A DNA stretch of 43,491 nt, taken from the NCBI GenBank assembly GCA_002737625.1, contig NSIB01000006.1:1-43491 (forward strand). The letters are read 5' to 3'. The notes beneath the pieces are model-generated. The model was given only the letters and a program-made list of their open reading frames with translations, made no database searches and was not told where the DNA came from. Below are positions 35,155 through 43,491 of this stretch, piece after piece. This DNA comes from Flavobacteriales bacterium. GTDB taxonomy: Bacteria > Bacteroidota > Bacteroidia > NS11-12g > UBA955. The position numbers and the translations under genes were made by a program. Position 1 is the first letter of the stretch, and each line of letters starts with the position of its first letter.

Positions 35155-38145
35155 ATGGAGGTAGTTAACACCAAGCCGTTTGAGGTCGTATTTACCTTCA
35201 CAAAACATCCATTTTTGGGTGTTTTGGTAGAGGCGAATGCAGTGCAGTTGTTGGAGAATGGGAATCCATCATTGACATATCAACGAATTAGAGAAAAAAC
35301 CGCAGATTATTTTGGGTTAAATCCAGAGCAAAAGCATGTGGTTGAAATTATTGAGGGTTTAGAAGATGAGGCCATCAAAAAGCGGTTTTATACGGGTACG
35401 AAAAAAATCAAGGCAGCTGATTTTTATTTGAAGGGCTTTGATGAAGAAACCAAAAAAAGAGTTTTAGAATTCGTAGAAAAGGAATTGTTACGAATTCTTC
35501 GCGAAATCAAAAACTACCTTATGTATTGGGCCGGTAAAACAGGCGAGCCAATGGGAAGTTTGATTCAGTTTTATAATGAACCGGCTACACCCTTATTTCA
35601 TTTCAGGCGGGATGAGGAAGGAATGAACTATTTCGTTACGATTAAACATAGGGGAGAGAAAGTTCATTTCTGTGATCTTGAAAGCGAATTGCTAACATCT
35701 CAACCTGCGTGGTTGTTGACGCCAAATAAGCTGCTGTTTTTTGGAGCCAATGTAGAGGGAAAGAAAATAAAACCCTTCCTAAGAAAGAAGTTTATCCATA
35801 TTGATCCACATCAAGAAGCGGCCTATATGCAAAAGTTTGTGGGGCCTTTGTTGGAAAACCACGATGTGTTTGCCTTGGGATTTGACATTGTCACAGACCA
35901 ATTGGAAATAAAGCCAGTGTTGAAATTGGCATCTAACCTGGAAAATCCACATATCATATTGTATATGCAATACGGTGATTGGGTGTTTCCGTATCACGTA
36001 AATAAAAAGGTTAACGTTCGATTAGAATCGGCAAATAATACTTATACATTTCATCGAATTAAAAGACTCTATTCTATTGAAAAAGAGAAGATTGAGAATT
36101 TGAAAGAATTGGGATTGAAGCAAACAAATGGCAGTATTTTTAGTTTGCAAAATGAATCATCAGATTCAGTAGATATGATTTCTTGGATCAATGAGAATAA
36201 AGCGGTGTTAGAACGATCTGGTTTTGAAATTCAACAAGAAACAGGTTCCACAGAATATTATTTGGGTTCGATTCAATTATTGGTAACCGTAAAAAATGGA
36301 ATTGACTGGTTCGATGTGAGTGCAATCATGAAGTTGGATGGTTTTGAAATTCCATTTATCAAATTAAGAAAACACATCATTGAGCACAGGCGTGAATATT
36401 TGCTACCCAATGGTAAAGTGGTAATATTACCTGTAGAATGGTTTAGCCAATTCGCACAAATTGTAAATCTCGCCGATATTCACGATGAGTTTTATCGTAT
36501 AAGAAGTATACATGCATCGCTTTTACGCGATTTAGATGAATACCTAAACGATGCACCCCCAACACCAGAGTGGAGCGAGGCATTGGCTCATGGTAAAATG
36601 CCTTTGATCGAACTTCCAAGTTCATTTGTTGGTGAATTGCGAAACTATCAATTGGAAGGTTTTAGATGGATAAATTTTATGCATCAAAATCATTTCGGGG
36701 CATTGTTGGCTGACGACATGGGACTGGGGAAAACGATTCAAACACTAGCGCATTTGCAAGTTTTGGCTTCGGCATATGAAATTGAGCGAAACGCGAAATC
36801 ACAATTGGGTTTAACCAGTAATGGTGAAACGCTTGAAGTGTCGGCTCCTGAAACACCCGCCATTGCTTCTGAGGGAAGACCTTTGGCGCCCGTAATCACC
36901 AAGATGGGTCCTATTTTAATCATTACACCTAAATCATTGCTTTACAATTGGATGTCGGAATCAGCTAAGTTCTGCCCGGACTTGAAAACAGCGTTGTATT
37001 CAGGATTGGCAAGGAATAAAGTATTGGGAAGTTTTGATGATCTCGATGTTGTTATTATGTCGTATGGAACAATGCGAAACGACGTGGAATTGTTGAGGGA
37101 TTACAAATTTTACTGCATTGTTTTAGATGAAAGTCAGGCCATTAAAAACCCATCATCTCAAACATCTAGGGCGTTGTTGAAGATTCAATCGCGCAACAAA
37201 ATTGCATTAACAGGTACACCAATTGAGAACACTCTTCTCGACATTTGGAGTCAGATGAATTTCTTGAATCCTGGATTGCTAGGCAGTTATAGTTATTTTG
37301 AAAAGCAATTTATCAGGCCAATCGAAAAAGGGGCCAATCCTCAGAAAACTGAAGAGTTGCGTAAGTTGATCGATCCGTTTGTGCTTCGGCGGACAAAAAA
37401 GCAAGTCATGCAAGAATTGCCGCCAAAAATCGAAAAGGTGCATTTCTGTGAGATGAGCCCTGAGCAAGCCGAATTATACGAATCAGTAAAAAATAAATAC
37501 CGCAATGAGATTTTGAATCACGTTTCTGAATTGGGGATTTCGAAATCAAGGCTTAAAATTTTTAACGGATTGATGCATTTACGCCAGATTGCATTAAATC
37601 CCACGTTAAAAGATGTGAATTATGAAGGCAGCAGTGGCAAGGATGATGAAATCATGCGTATGTTGCTTCGGGCCTTAGCCAATGGACATAAGGTCTTGTT
37701 CTTTTCACAATTTGTAGGCTATTTAAAAGTGTTTGAAGAGATTTTTGAGCAGCAAGGGGTTGAATACTGCTATTTGGATGGATCTATGGATGAGAAGGAG
37801 AGACAGGTACAAATTGATTCATTCCAAAATAACGATGAAAAAAGGGTTTTCCTATTGAGTTTGAGAGCTGGGAACAGTGGACTGAACCTTACGGCAGCGG
37901 ATTACGTATTTTTGGCCGACCCCTGGTGGAATCCATTTACCATGAAACAGGCTGAAGATAGGGCGCATCGCATTGGACAAGACAAACCCGTGTTTAGTTA
38001 TAAATTTATCACTAAGGATACAATCGAGGAGAAGATACTGGCATTACAAGCCAAGAAAGCCGTGCTTGCTGAAAGTGTTATACCTGATGAGGATTCAATA
38101 TTGTCAAGTCTCGATATTGAAGAATTGGAAGATTTGTTGAATTAA
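35155..38145 (+). CDS. SNF2-family DNA-dependent ATPase/helicase
   Basis: A 996-residue RapA/SNF2-like motor protein that moves on double-stranded DNA. The helicase core starts near residue 495 (YQLEGFRWINFMHQNHFGA): Walker A DDMGLGKT (520-527), Walker B box DESQ (658-661, a DEAH variant), motif III LTGTPIENTLLDIWSQMNFL, and motifs V/VI LSLRAGNSGLNLTAADYV and DRAHRIGQ. The N-terminal 480 or so residues are without a motif I recognise, apart from general resemblance to bacterial SNF2 proteins. First gene of a unit with ung (11 nt apart). Likely role in DNA repair or transcription recycling; inferred. Confidence 0.92.
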   Translation: MEVVNTKPFEVVFTFTKHPFLGVLVEANAVQLLENGNPSLTYQRIREKTADYFGLNPEQKHVVEIIEGLEDEAIKKRFYTGTKKIKAADFYLKGFDEETKKRVLEFVEKELLRILREIKNYLMYWAGKTGEPMGSLIQFYNEPATPLFHFRRDEEGMNYFVTIKHRGEKVHFCDLESELLTSQPAWLLTPNKLLFFGANVEGKKIKPFLRKKFIHIDPHQEAAYMQKFVGPLLENHDVFALGFDIVTDQLEIKPVLKLASNLENPHIILYMQYGDWVFPYHVNKKVNVRLESANNTYTFHRIKRLYSIEKEKIENLKELGLKQTNGSIFSLQNESSDSVDMISWINENKAVLERSGFEIQQETGSTEYYLGSIQLLVTVKNGIDWFDVSAIMKLDGFEIPFIKLRKHIIEHRREYLLPNGKVVILPVEWFSQFAQIVNLADIHDEFYRIRSIHASLLRDLDEYLNDAPPTPEWSEALAHGKMPLIELPSSFVGELRNYQLEGFRWINFMHQNHFGALLADDMGLGKTIQTLAHLQVLASAYEIERNAKSQLGLTSNGETLEVSAPETPAIASEGRPLAPVITKMGPILIITPKSLLYNWMSESAKFCPDLKTALYSGLARNKVLGSFDDLDVVIMSYGTMRNDVELLRDYKFYCIVLDESQAIKNPSSQTSRALLKIQSRNKIALTGTPIENTLLDIWSQMNFLNPGLLGSYSYFEKQFIRPIEKGANPQKTEELRKLIDPFVLRRTKKQVMQELPPKIEKVHFCEMSPEQAELYESVKNKYRNEILNHVSELGISKSRLKIFNGLMHLRQIALNPTLKDVNYEGSSGKDDEIMRMLLRALANGHKVLFFSQFVGYLKVFEEIFEQQGVEYCYLDGSMDEKERQVQIDSFQNNDEKRVFLLSLRAGNSGLNLTAADYVFLADPWWNPFTMKQAEDRAHRIGQDKPVFSYKFITKDTIEEKILALQAKKAVLAESVIPDEDSILSSLDIEELEDLLN

Positions 38146-38156
38146 TTCGTTTTTCG

Positions 38157-38861
38157 ATGGAGGAGGGCTTCTTATTTAAGGCGTTTTCTGAACAGGCGTC
38201 GGCCGACTGGAAATTGGCGTTATCAAATCAGTTGATCCCATCGGATTTTTTGAAAATAGAAGAGCATTTAATATATAATTTATATTCGGGGAAGCCTTTT
38301 TATCCTTCGGTTGATCATATATTTAGGTCGTTAGAGTTAACCCCGCTAAACGATGTAAAATGCGTTATTTTAGCTCAAGACCCTTATCACCAGCCCAATC
38401 AAGCAATGGGCTTGGCGTTTTCTGTCCCTACGGATGTTAAAATTCCTCCATCGCTAAGAAATATTTTCAAGGAGTTGGAAGCGGATTTGATGATCGATAC
38501 TCCTAAAAATGGCGATCTAACGTCTTGGGCAAATCAAGGTGTTTTGCTTTTGAATTCGATATTAACCGTTTCGGATAGTTTACCGCTATCACACCAAAAG
38601 CTGGGTTGGGAGCAGTTTGTCAAAATAATATTGACTTCGTTGTCTAACCAAAAATCGTTCGTAGTATTTGTCTTATGGGGTAAGCCATCGCAAGCATTCT
38701 CAGATTGCATCGATGAAAGTAAGCATGTGATTATCAGGGGATTTCATCCGAGTCCTTTGTCGGCACACCGCGGTTTTTTTGGTTCTAAGCCCTTTTCTAA
38801 GATAAATAGAACGTTGTTGGCTCATGGAAAACTACCCATTGATTGGCGGTTGAATCCTTGA
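38157..38861 (+). CDS. ung: Uracil-DNA glycosylase, family 1
   Basis: Removes uracil from DNA to start base-excision repair. The 234-residue protein has the water-activating motif AQDPYH (73-78, Asp75; the family usually has GQDPYH) and the following AMGLAFSV. It also has GVLLLNSILTV, with the uracil-recognising Asn, and HPSPLSAHRGF (His197, Leu201) for DNA intercalation. It follows the helicase gene by 11 nt, in keeping with a DNA-repair unit. Confidence 0.95.
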   Translation: MEEGFLFKAFSEQASADWKLALSNQLIPSDFLKIEEHLIYNLYSGKPFYPSVDHIFRSLELTPLNDVKCVILAQDPYHQPNQAMGLAFSVPTDVKIPPSLRNIFKELEADLMIDTPKNGDLTSWANQGVLLLNSILTVSDSLPLSHQKLGWEQFVKIILTSLSNQKSFVVFVLWGKPSQAFSDCIDESKHVIIRGFHPSPLSAHRGFFGSKPFSKINRTLLAHGKLPIDWRLNP

Positions 38862-38905
38862 GCGATTGATAAATCAAACAGTGAATTTTGCTGTGAATAT
38901 GTTTG

Positions 38906-38937
38906 TTGCGTCACTCAACGTTAAATAAATAAATTTG
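38906..38937 (+). promoter_or_regulatory. Promoter of the ftsE-like gene, predicted leaderless
   Basis: TTG (38906-38908), 21 nt, TAAATTTG (38930-38937): a perfect consensus. The last G is 5 nt from the first base of the GTG start codon (38942), so the transcript should begin at the start codon itself. Confidence 0.7.
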
Positions 38938-38941
38938 ATTC

Positions 38942-39625
38942 GTGGAAAATCCAATTAGTATATCGCAGGCCACCATTCATCAAGGTAGCATCGCAATCTT
39001 ACAAAATGTCAATTTACAAGTATCTGAAGGAGAGTTTGTTTATTTGATTGGTAGAACTGGATCGGGTAAATCATCTCTGCTAAAAACCTTGTATGGTGAA
39101 TTGAAACTACAAGAGGGCAGTATCGATATTGCTGGATACGATTTGCAATCAATCAAACCCAAGGAAGTGCCATTTTTACGTCGAAAATTGGGTATCGTAT
39201 TCCAAGACTTTCAATTGCTTACGGATCGAAATGTTCTTGATAACCTGATGTTTGTGTTGAGTGCCACTGGTTGGAAAAACAAACACGAAATGCTGGATCG
39301 ATGCAAGGCTGTCCTGGAAAAAGTGGGATTGCAAACCAAAGACTATAAGATACCTGCAGAATTGAGTGGGGGTGAGCAACAAAGGTTGGTAATTGCGCGT
39401 GCTTTGCTAAACGACCCTAAAGTTTTGCTGGCCGATGAACCTACGGGTAATTTGGATCCAGAAGTCAGCGATGAAATTATGATGCTTTTAAAAAATATCG
39501 CCCGTGAGGGAACTGCAATTTTAATGGCGACACATGATTACCGATTGATTCAAAAATTCGGAGGTACTGTTTGTAAGCTTGAGGATCGGACCCTGAAACA
39601 AGTTGATTCTTTTCAAATCGTTTAG
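38942..39625 (+). CDS. ftsE: FtsE-like ABC transporter ATP-binding protein
   Basis: A 227-residue ATPase with Walker A GRTGSGKSS (near residue 37), a Q-loop in VFQDFQLLTDRNV, the signature LSGGEQQR and Walker B VLLADEPTGNLD. The Q-loop wording (FQDFQLL) and length fit FtsE, the ATPase that with FtsX signals to septal peptidoglycan hydrolases. No ftsX lies next to it, as I recall is common in Bacteroidota; a LolD-type ATPase is the alternative. The start codon is GTG. Ends 18 nt from a convergent membrane protein gene. Confidence 0.83.
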   Translation: MENPISISQATIHQGSIAILQNVNLQVSEGEFVYLIGRTGSGKSSLLKTLYGELKLQEGSIDIAGYDLQSIKPKEVPFLRRKLGIVFQDFQLLTDRNVLDNLMFVLSATGWKNKHEMLDRCKAVLEKVGLQTKDYKIPAELSGGEQQRLVIARALLNDPKVLLADEPTGNLDPEVSDEIMMLLKNIAREGTAILMATHDYRLIQKFGGTVCKLEDRTLKQVDSFQIV

Positions 39626-39643
39626 GATTTTCAGTATTGATAA

Positions 39644-41236
39644 TCAATGGCTTATGCAAACGCCTCTAACCATTTTAAATAATTCAAGTTTCCGGCGTGG
39701 TGAGGTAAAACTGTCTTCTCTCACGGTTTGCCAGGTTCGATTTGATAATTCATTCTTAAGTTTTGGATTGATTAAAAAGGCCGCCCTTGATCCGCCGCGG
39801 ATTTTATTGAATATGATCGAATTGTCCGTGTAAACATCCGTGTTTAGATTGATTAAAGCCCTATTGATAAGATGCATTTCATCGGAATTCTGCCCTATTA
39901 GAAATTGCCCATCCAACTTGAATTTTGAAACATTTGGGTTTGATGTTTGTCCCATTGAAGTGGCATTGATTTTTTGCATGGCGCCGTCATATTCTATTTG
40001 ATTTTGAATTGCGATGGCTTGGGTTGAAATGAATACAAACGGTTTATTAGAGTGCTCTTGGATTAGCATTTTACTGGTTAATCCGATATCATCAAAGGAA
40101 CCCATACACGTTGGGACAAGAAAAAATACAGCATTGTAAATCCAAATCCCCAATACCATTTTACGAATGTGTTTGAATACGGGAATGATTTTATCGTGAA
40201 ATGACAATATAAATAACATGGGTAGCATTACCATGAATTCCGCATTACCAACTGAATAAAATGCAAAAGCGAGTTGCAGTACAAAAGCCACAAAAAAGGG
40301 ATTTCGAAACCGCTTAATGAGGGTAGAGGAGGATCTGAACTTCTTTATATCCAATGTGGATCGATAAGTTTGATTCTTCAACGATTTAAACACGCCAACA
40401 AAAAATAAAGTGGCTCCAGAGATACCAATTATTGATATGACGATCCAGTTTTCGAATAAAATTAACATATTTCCATGGACTTGAAAAATAGTTCGAATCC
40501 CGTTGATTAGGGTAAATTTTAGGTTGTTTAGGTTCGGAAAAACTTGAACGAGTCCGCTGTTTACATCGTGCAGGACGAAAGTGAGAATTGGCTGTTTTTC
40601 TTTTATCGCAAATAAAACATAGAATGATATAATAATTAAAATTGCTATCAATGGTGCAAAAGGCCTCCGACGATCAATGGCATTCACAACAAACGCCAGG
40701 AGCCAGAAAATATAACTTTGGTGAAAGAGTACAGAAATGGCTAGGAATGAGAATCCAACAAATTCGTTGGATCTCCTGTTGTTTAAATGAATGATGAAAT
40801 GACTACCCAGTAAAGCAAAAAATAGGGGTAGGATGTATGTTTCGTTTTCTAACGCAAATCTCAGTAAGCCAAAGCATCCCGCGATCAATATTGTCCAATA
40901 GAGGGATTGGTTTTTATTGTATCGGAGCGCGAGTAGTAATTGATAGAAAACAAATATTGCAAATCCGTAGAATATCCAATTGATCGCGGTAAATCCGTTG
41001 ATGGGGTTGATTTTGCACGAGATAAGAATGGGCGATAAAGCGTAACACAAGTAATTGTAGAACAAATGGTGCGCTGAAACAAGGTGGGGGGAGTTCCAAG
41101 TTTCGGCACGCAGAACCTCGGTTGCATAACCCCAGCCATCGCCGGTATGAACCATGGGGACAAATAACAATACGGCGCCCACAACGACAAAAATTGCAAC
41201 AAATAAATAACCAATTGCATTTATTGAAAATCGCAT
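39644..41236 (-). CDS. Polytopic membrane protein of unknown function
   Basis: A 530-residue protein, start set at ATG 41236 (MRFSINAIGYLF); the frame opens 13 codons earlier but this start gives a clean first helix. About 10-12 hydrophobic helices reach to about residue 390, followed by a soluble C-terminal domain of about 140 residues. The first loop after helix 1 (HTGDGWGYATEVL) holds an acidic residue, as in GT-C glycosyltransferases that use lipid-linked sugars, and a His-rich SAHHLFYNY segment follows. I do not recognise a family. GT-C-like transferase is a weak inference. It is divergent from the tRNA nucleotidyltransferase gene with only 33 nt between them. Confidence 0.65.
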   Translation of the reverse strand: MRFSINAIGYLFVAIFVVVGAVLLFVPMVHTGDGWGYATEVLRAETWNSPHLVSAHHLFYNYLCYALSPILISCKINPINGFTAINWIFYGFAIFVFYQLLLALRYNKNQSLYWTILIAGCFGLLRFALENETYILPLFFALLGSHFIIHLNNRRSNEFVGFSFLAISVLFHQSYIFWLLAFVVNAIDRRRPFAPLIAILIIISFYVLFAIKEKQPILTFVLHDVNSGLVQVFPNLNNLKFTLINGIRTIFQVHGNMLILFENWIVISIIGISGATLFFVGVFKSLKNQTYRSTLDIKKFRSSSTLIKRFRNPFFVAFVLQLAFAFYSVGNAEFMVMLPMLFILSFHDKIIPVFKHIRKMVLGIWIYNAVFFLVPTCMGSFDDIGLTSKMLIQEHSNKPFVFISTQAIAIQNQIEYDGAMQKINATSMGQTSNPNVSKFKLDGQFLIGQNSDEMHLINRALINLNTDVYTDNSIIFNKIRGGSRAAFLINPKLKNELSNRTWQTVREDSFTSPRRKLELFKMVRGVCISH

Positions 41237-41257
41237 CGCAACAAATATAGGGTGTGC

Positions 41258-41265
41258 TATCTTTG
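41258..41265 (+). promoter_or_regulatory. -7 element of the tRNA nucleotidyltransferase gene, predicted leaderless
   Basis: TATCTTTG matches the consensus exactly and ends 5 nt from the GTG at 41270. It lies inside the longer reading frame (GTG at 41252), which therefore cannot be the translated start. A TTG at the usual distance was not found. Confidence 0.6.
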
Positions 41266-41269
41266 TGCG

Positions 41270-42691
41270 GTGCAATCGGCTTTAGAGAATCCCATATTTA
41301 AATTGATTGGCAATACGGCCGATAGGTTAGAGCTTCGAGCCTATGTAGTTGGCGGGTTTGTTAGAGATTTGTTATTGCAACGTGAAAATAAGGACATCGA
41401 CATCGTTGTAGTCGGTAATGGGGTGGAATTTGCCCAAGTTGTTGCTAAGGACTTTGATAATGATTGTAGTTTAAGTGTTTTTCGGAATTTTGGTACGGCT
41501 CAAATTAAATTTGATGACTGGATTATTGAGTTTATTGGTGCGCGCAAAGAAAGTTATCGTCGTGATTCAAGAAAACCAATTGTGGAGAATGGAACTTTAG
41601 AAGATGACCAAAATAGGCGTGATTTTACCATTAATTCAATGTATTTATCGTTAAATAGCGATAATTATGGAGGATTGTATGACCCCTTCAATGGAATTCA
41701 AGATTTGCAAAATATGGTCATTCGGACATGCGCAGATCCCCAAATTACTTTTGACGATGATCCCCTGAGAATGTTGAGAGGTATACGTTTTGCCACGAGA
41801 CTGAATTTTAGAATTGAAGTAGAGACATTTGATGCAATTCAAGCAAATGCCTCTAGAATCGAAATCGTATCGCAAGAGCGTATTTCTGACGAAATCAATG
41901 GGATGATTATGTGCACCAAACCTAGCAGAGCGTTTGAAATGATGTCGAATACTGGATTGTTGGATATCATCTTTCCCGAAATGAGTCTTTTACACGGCGT
42001 AGAAATCCGAAATGGAAAATCGCACAAAGACAATTTTTACCATACGCTGCAAGTATTAGATAATATTTGTCAGTTTACAGATAATCTTTGGTTACGATGG
42101 GCTGCGATACTGCATGATATAGCCAAACCAGCAACAAAACGGTTTGACAATGAGCACGGTTGGACATTCCACGGGCATGAGGATAAGGGCTCAAGAATGG
42201 TGAAGGTAATATTTAGGAGAATGAGATTACCCCTTGATGACAAAATGCGTTATGTATCCAAATTGGTATTATTGCATTTACGTCCAATTGTCTTGTCCCA
42301 GGAAACTGTTACCGACAGTGCAGTGCGAAGATTGATTGTAGATGCTGGGGAACATGTAACTGATTTGGTAACACTTTGTAGGGCCGATATTACTAGTAAA
42401 AATGAGGCGAAAGTAGAAAAACACCTCAAGAATTTGGTTAAGGTTCAGGAGAAAATCAACGAAGTTATTTCCAAAGATGAACTGAGAAATTGGCAGCCCG
42501 TCCTCACAGGAAATCATATCAAAACCTTTTTTGAAATCAGAGACCCCCAGCATATTGGCTTGATAAAAGAAGCGGTCCGTGAAATGATTTTGGATGGCCA
42601 GATCCCCAATGAATTAGAAATCGCATTAACCAGAGCCATTGTCGTGGCCAAGGAATTTGGTGTTAAACCAAAATCGAAAGTCGAAGAATAA
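41270..42691 (+). CDS. CCA-adding tRNA nucleotidyltransferase / poly(A) polymerase family protein with HD domain
   Basis: A 473-residue nucleotidyltransferase. The start is GTG 41270 (MQSALENPIFKLIG). Seen: the N-terminal VVGGFVRDLLL motif, the metal-binding Asp42 and Asp44 (KDIDIVVVG), DFTINSMYLSL, and the neck segment DDPLRMLRGIRFATRLNF that marks class II CCA/poly(A) enzymes. An HD domain follows (His282-Asp283, ILHDIAKPATKRF). CCA addition to tRNA is the likely main role, but poly(A) activity or one-base-only versions cannot be told apart from sequence by eye. serS follows after 62 nt. Confidence 0.9.
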   Translation: MQSALENPIFKLIGNTADRLELRAYVVGGFVRDLLLQRENKDIDIVVVGNGVEFAQVVAKDFDNDCSLSVFRNFGTAQIKFDDWIIEFIGARKESYRRDSRKPIVENGTLEDDQNRRDFTINSMYLSLNSDNYGGLYDPFNGIQDLQNMVIRTCADPQITFDDDPLRMLRGIRFATRLNFRIEVETFDAIQANASRIEIVSQERISDEINGMIMCTKPSRAFEMMSNTGLLDIIFPEMSLLHGVEIRNGKSHKDNFYHTLQVLDNICQFTDNLWLRWAAILHDIAKPATKRFDNEHGWTFHGHEDKGSRMVKVIFRRMRLPLDDKMRYVSKLVLLHLRPIVLSQETVTDSAVRRLIVDAGEHVTDLVTLCRADITSKNEAKVEKHLKNLVKVQEKINEVISKDELRNWQPVLTGNHIKTFFEIRDPQHIGLIKEAVREMILDGQIPNELEIALTRAIVVAKEFGVKPKSKVEE

Positions 42692-42753
42692 CGCCAAGTC
42701 AAAGGAATCGCTTCGATTTCTTCAAATAAAATCACGAAATTCGCAGTCTAAAT

Positions 42754-43491
42754 ATGTTACAAATTGCCAATATTAGAAAAAATGCCAAAGAATTAGCTGA
42801 GCGGTTGGCTATTCGCGGTTTGGATGGAGATACTCTGATGTCATCTGTTTTGGAAATGGACGAAAGAAATCGTTCAAAGAGAACAGAAATGGAATCGTTA
42901 CAAGCCAAAGGCAATCAAATCACATCGCAAATTGGTGAATTATACAAGACAGGACAAAAAGCCGAAGGCGATGCATTGAAATTGCAGAGTGTAGAAATCA
43001 AAGACGCTCTGAAGCAATTAGAATCGGATGTTGAATCGTTGGATCAGGAATTAACGCAACTGTTATTGACCATTCCAAATGCGCCTTCAATTGAGGTTCC
43101 AAAGGGTAAAACACCGGAAGACAACAAACAGTTGTTTTTATGGGGTGAAATGCCCAAGTTGCATGAAGGAGCCATGCCACACTGGGAATTGGCTGCCAAA
43201 TATGATATCATAGATTTCGAATTGGGAGTAAAAGTTACCGGTGCTGGATTTCCAGTTTATAAGGGCAAAGGCGCAATTTTTCAGCGAGCATTAATTCAGT
43301 TCTTCCTAAACGAAGCAGGGAAAGCCGGTTATATGGAGATTCAACCCCCATTGATGGTAAATGCAGAAAGTGGATATGGTACGGGTCAATTGCCAGATAA
43401 AGAAGGCCAGATGTATCATGTGGGTGTGGATGATTTGTATTTGATTCCAACCGCTGAGGTACCCATTACAAACTTATACAGAGATGTGATT
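42754..43491 (+). CDS. serS: Seryl-tRNA synthetase, N-terminal part, cut by the window edge
   Basis: The first 246 codons of serS; the gene continues past the right edge. It begins MLQIANIRKNAKELAERLA and continues with the long antiparallel coiled coil that holds tRNA-Ser (about 30-105). The class II core follows: NAPSIEVPKGKTPEDN, the ELGVKVTGAGFPVYKGKGA segment with motif 1 after it, and GQMYHV leading to LIPTAEVPITN at the active site. Everything visible is ordinary for SerRS. Confidence 0.94.
   Translation, partial: MLQIANIRKNAKELAERLAIRGLDGDTLMSSVLEMDERNRSKRTEMESLQAKGNQITSQIGELYKTGQKAEGDALKLQSVEIKDALKQLESDVESLDQELTQLLLTIPNAPSIEVPKGKTPEDNKQLFLWGEMPKLHEGAMPHWELAAKYDIIDFELGVKVTGAGFPVYKGKGAIFQRALIQFFLNEAGKAGYMEIQPPLMVNAESGYGTGQLPDKEGQMYHVGVDDLYLIPTAEVPITNLYRDVI

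Noticed and set aside
1-43491. CRISPR arrays, prophage, transposons, tRNA or rRNA genes
   Set aside because: I looked in every intergenic gap; all are short and hold no spaced repeats, integrase or transposase genes, or tRNA-like folds.

Overview
The window reads as chromosomal DNA of a member of the Bacteroidota. The evidence: two proteins with type IX secretion C-terminal signals (one type A, one type B), an LpxC-FabZ fusion, a membrane-anchored HU/SPOR protein, a short NuoG, mostly absent Shine-Dalgarno sequences, and many matches to the Bacteroidota promoter (TTG, about 20 nt, then TAnnTTTG). Base composition is moderately AT-rich and even. I see no mobile elements, CRISPR arrays, rRNA or tRNA genes. 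Family-level identity cannot be settled from this sequence.

Layout. 1-124 (-): start of a secreted protein. 255-6783 (+): complex I operon nuoABCDEFGH, closed by a strong terminator; subunits I-N are absent from this window. 6833-8152 (-): murF. 8321-10600 (+): FG-GAP/VCBS protein with a type A secretion signal. 10578-14496 (-): lipid A/fatty acid operon lpxD, lpxC-fabZ, lpxA, ending in a lone ABC ATPase. 14643-16595 (+): POT peptide transporter. 16775-21800 (-): outer membrane barrel, HU/SPOR membrane protein, TonB-like protein and folC. 21977-23144 (+): rplU-rpmA and an acyl-CoA thioesterase. 23179-26087 (-): 2OG-Fe(II) dioxygenase, small acidic protein, ECF sigma factor and fmt. 26217-30074 (+): a 1285-residue beta-propeller protein with a type B secretion signal. 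30078-35045 (-): polyprenyl synthase, RNase R, an MFS transporter and a free methionine-R-sulfoxide reductase-like GAF protein. 35155-39625 (+): SNF2 helicase, ung and ftsE-like ATPase. 39644-41236 (-): orphan polytopic membrane protein. 41270-43491 (+): CCA-adding/poly(A) polymerase family enzyme and the start of serS.

Most genes are housekeeping: respiration, peptidoglycan and lipid A synthesis, translation, isoprenoids, RNA turnover and DNA repair. The accessory content is the secreted and surface proteins, the barrel-HU/SPOR-TonB cluster, the sigma factor with its small partner, and the orphan membrane protein. No gene-free stretch exceeds 300 bases; the longest, between barrel and rplU (about 176 bases) and before murF/8321 (about 168 bases), hold promoters.

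The most interesting signal is regulatory. Several genes (murF, the ftsE-like gene, the tRNA nucleotidyltransferase, fmt, nuoA and the thioesterase) have a perfect TAnnTTTG box whose last G lies only 5-8 nt before the start codon. Transcription should then begin at or within about 3 nt of the start codon, giving leaderless mRNAs. I found no clearly new multi-gene defence or metabolic system.
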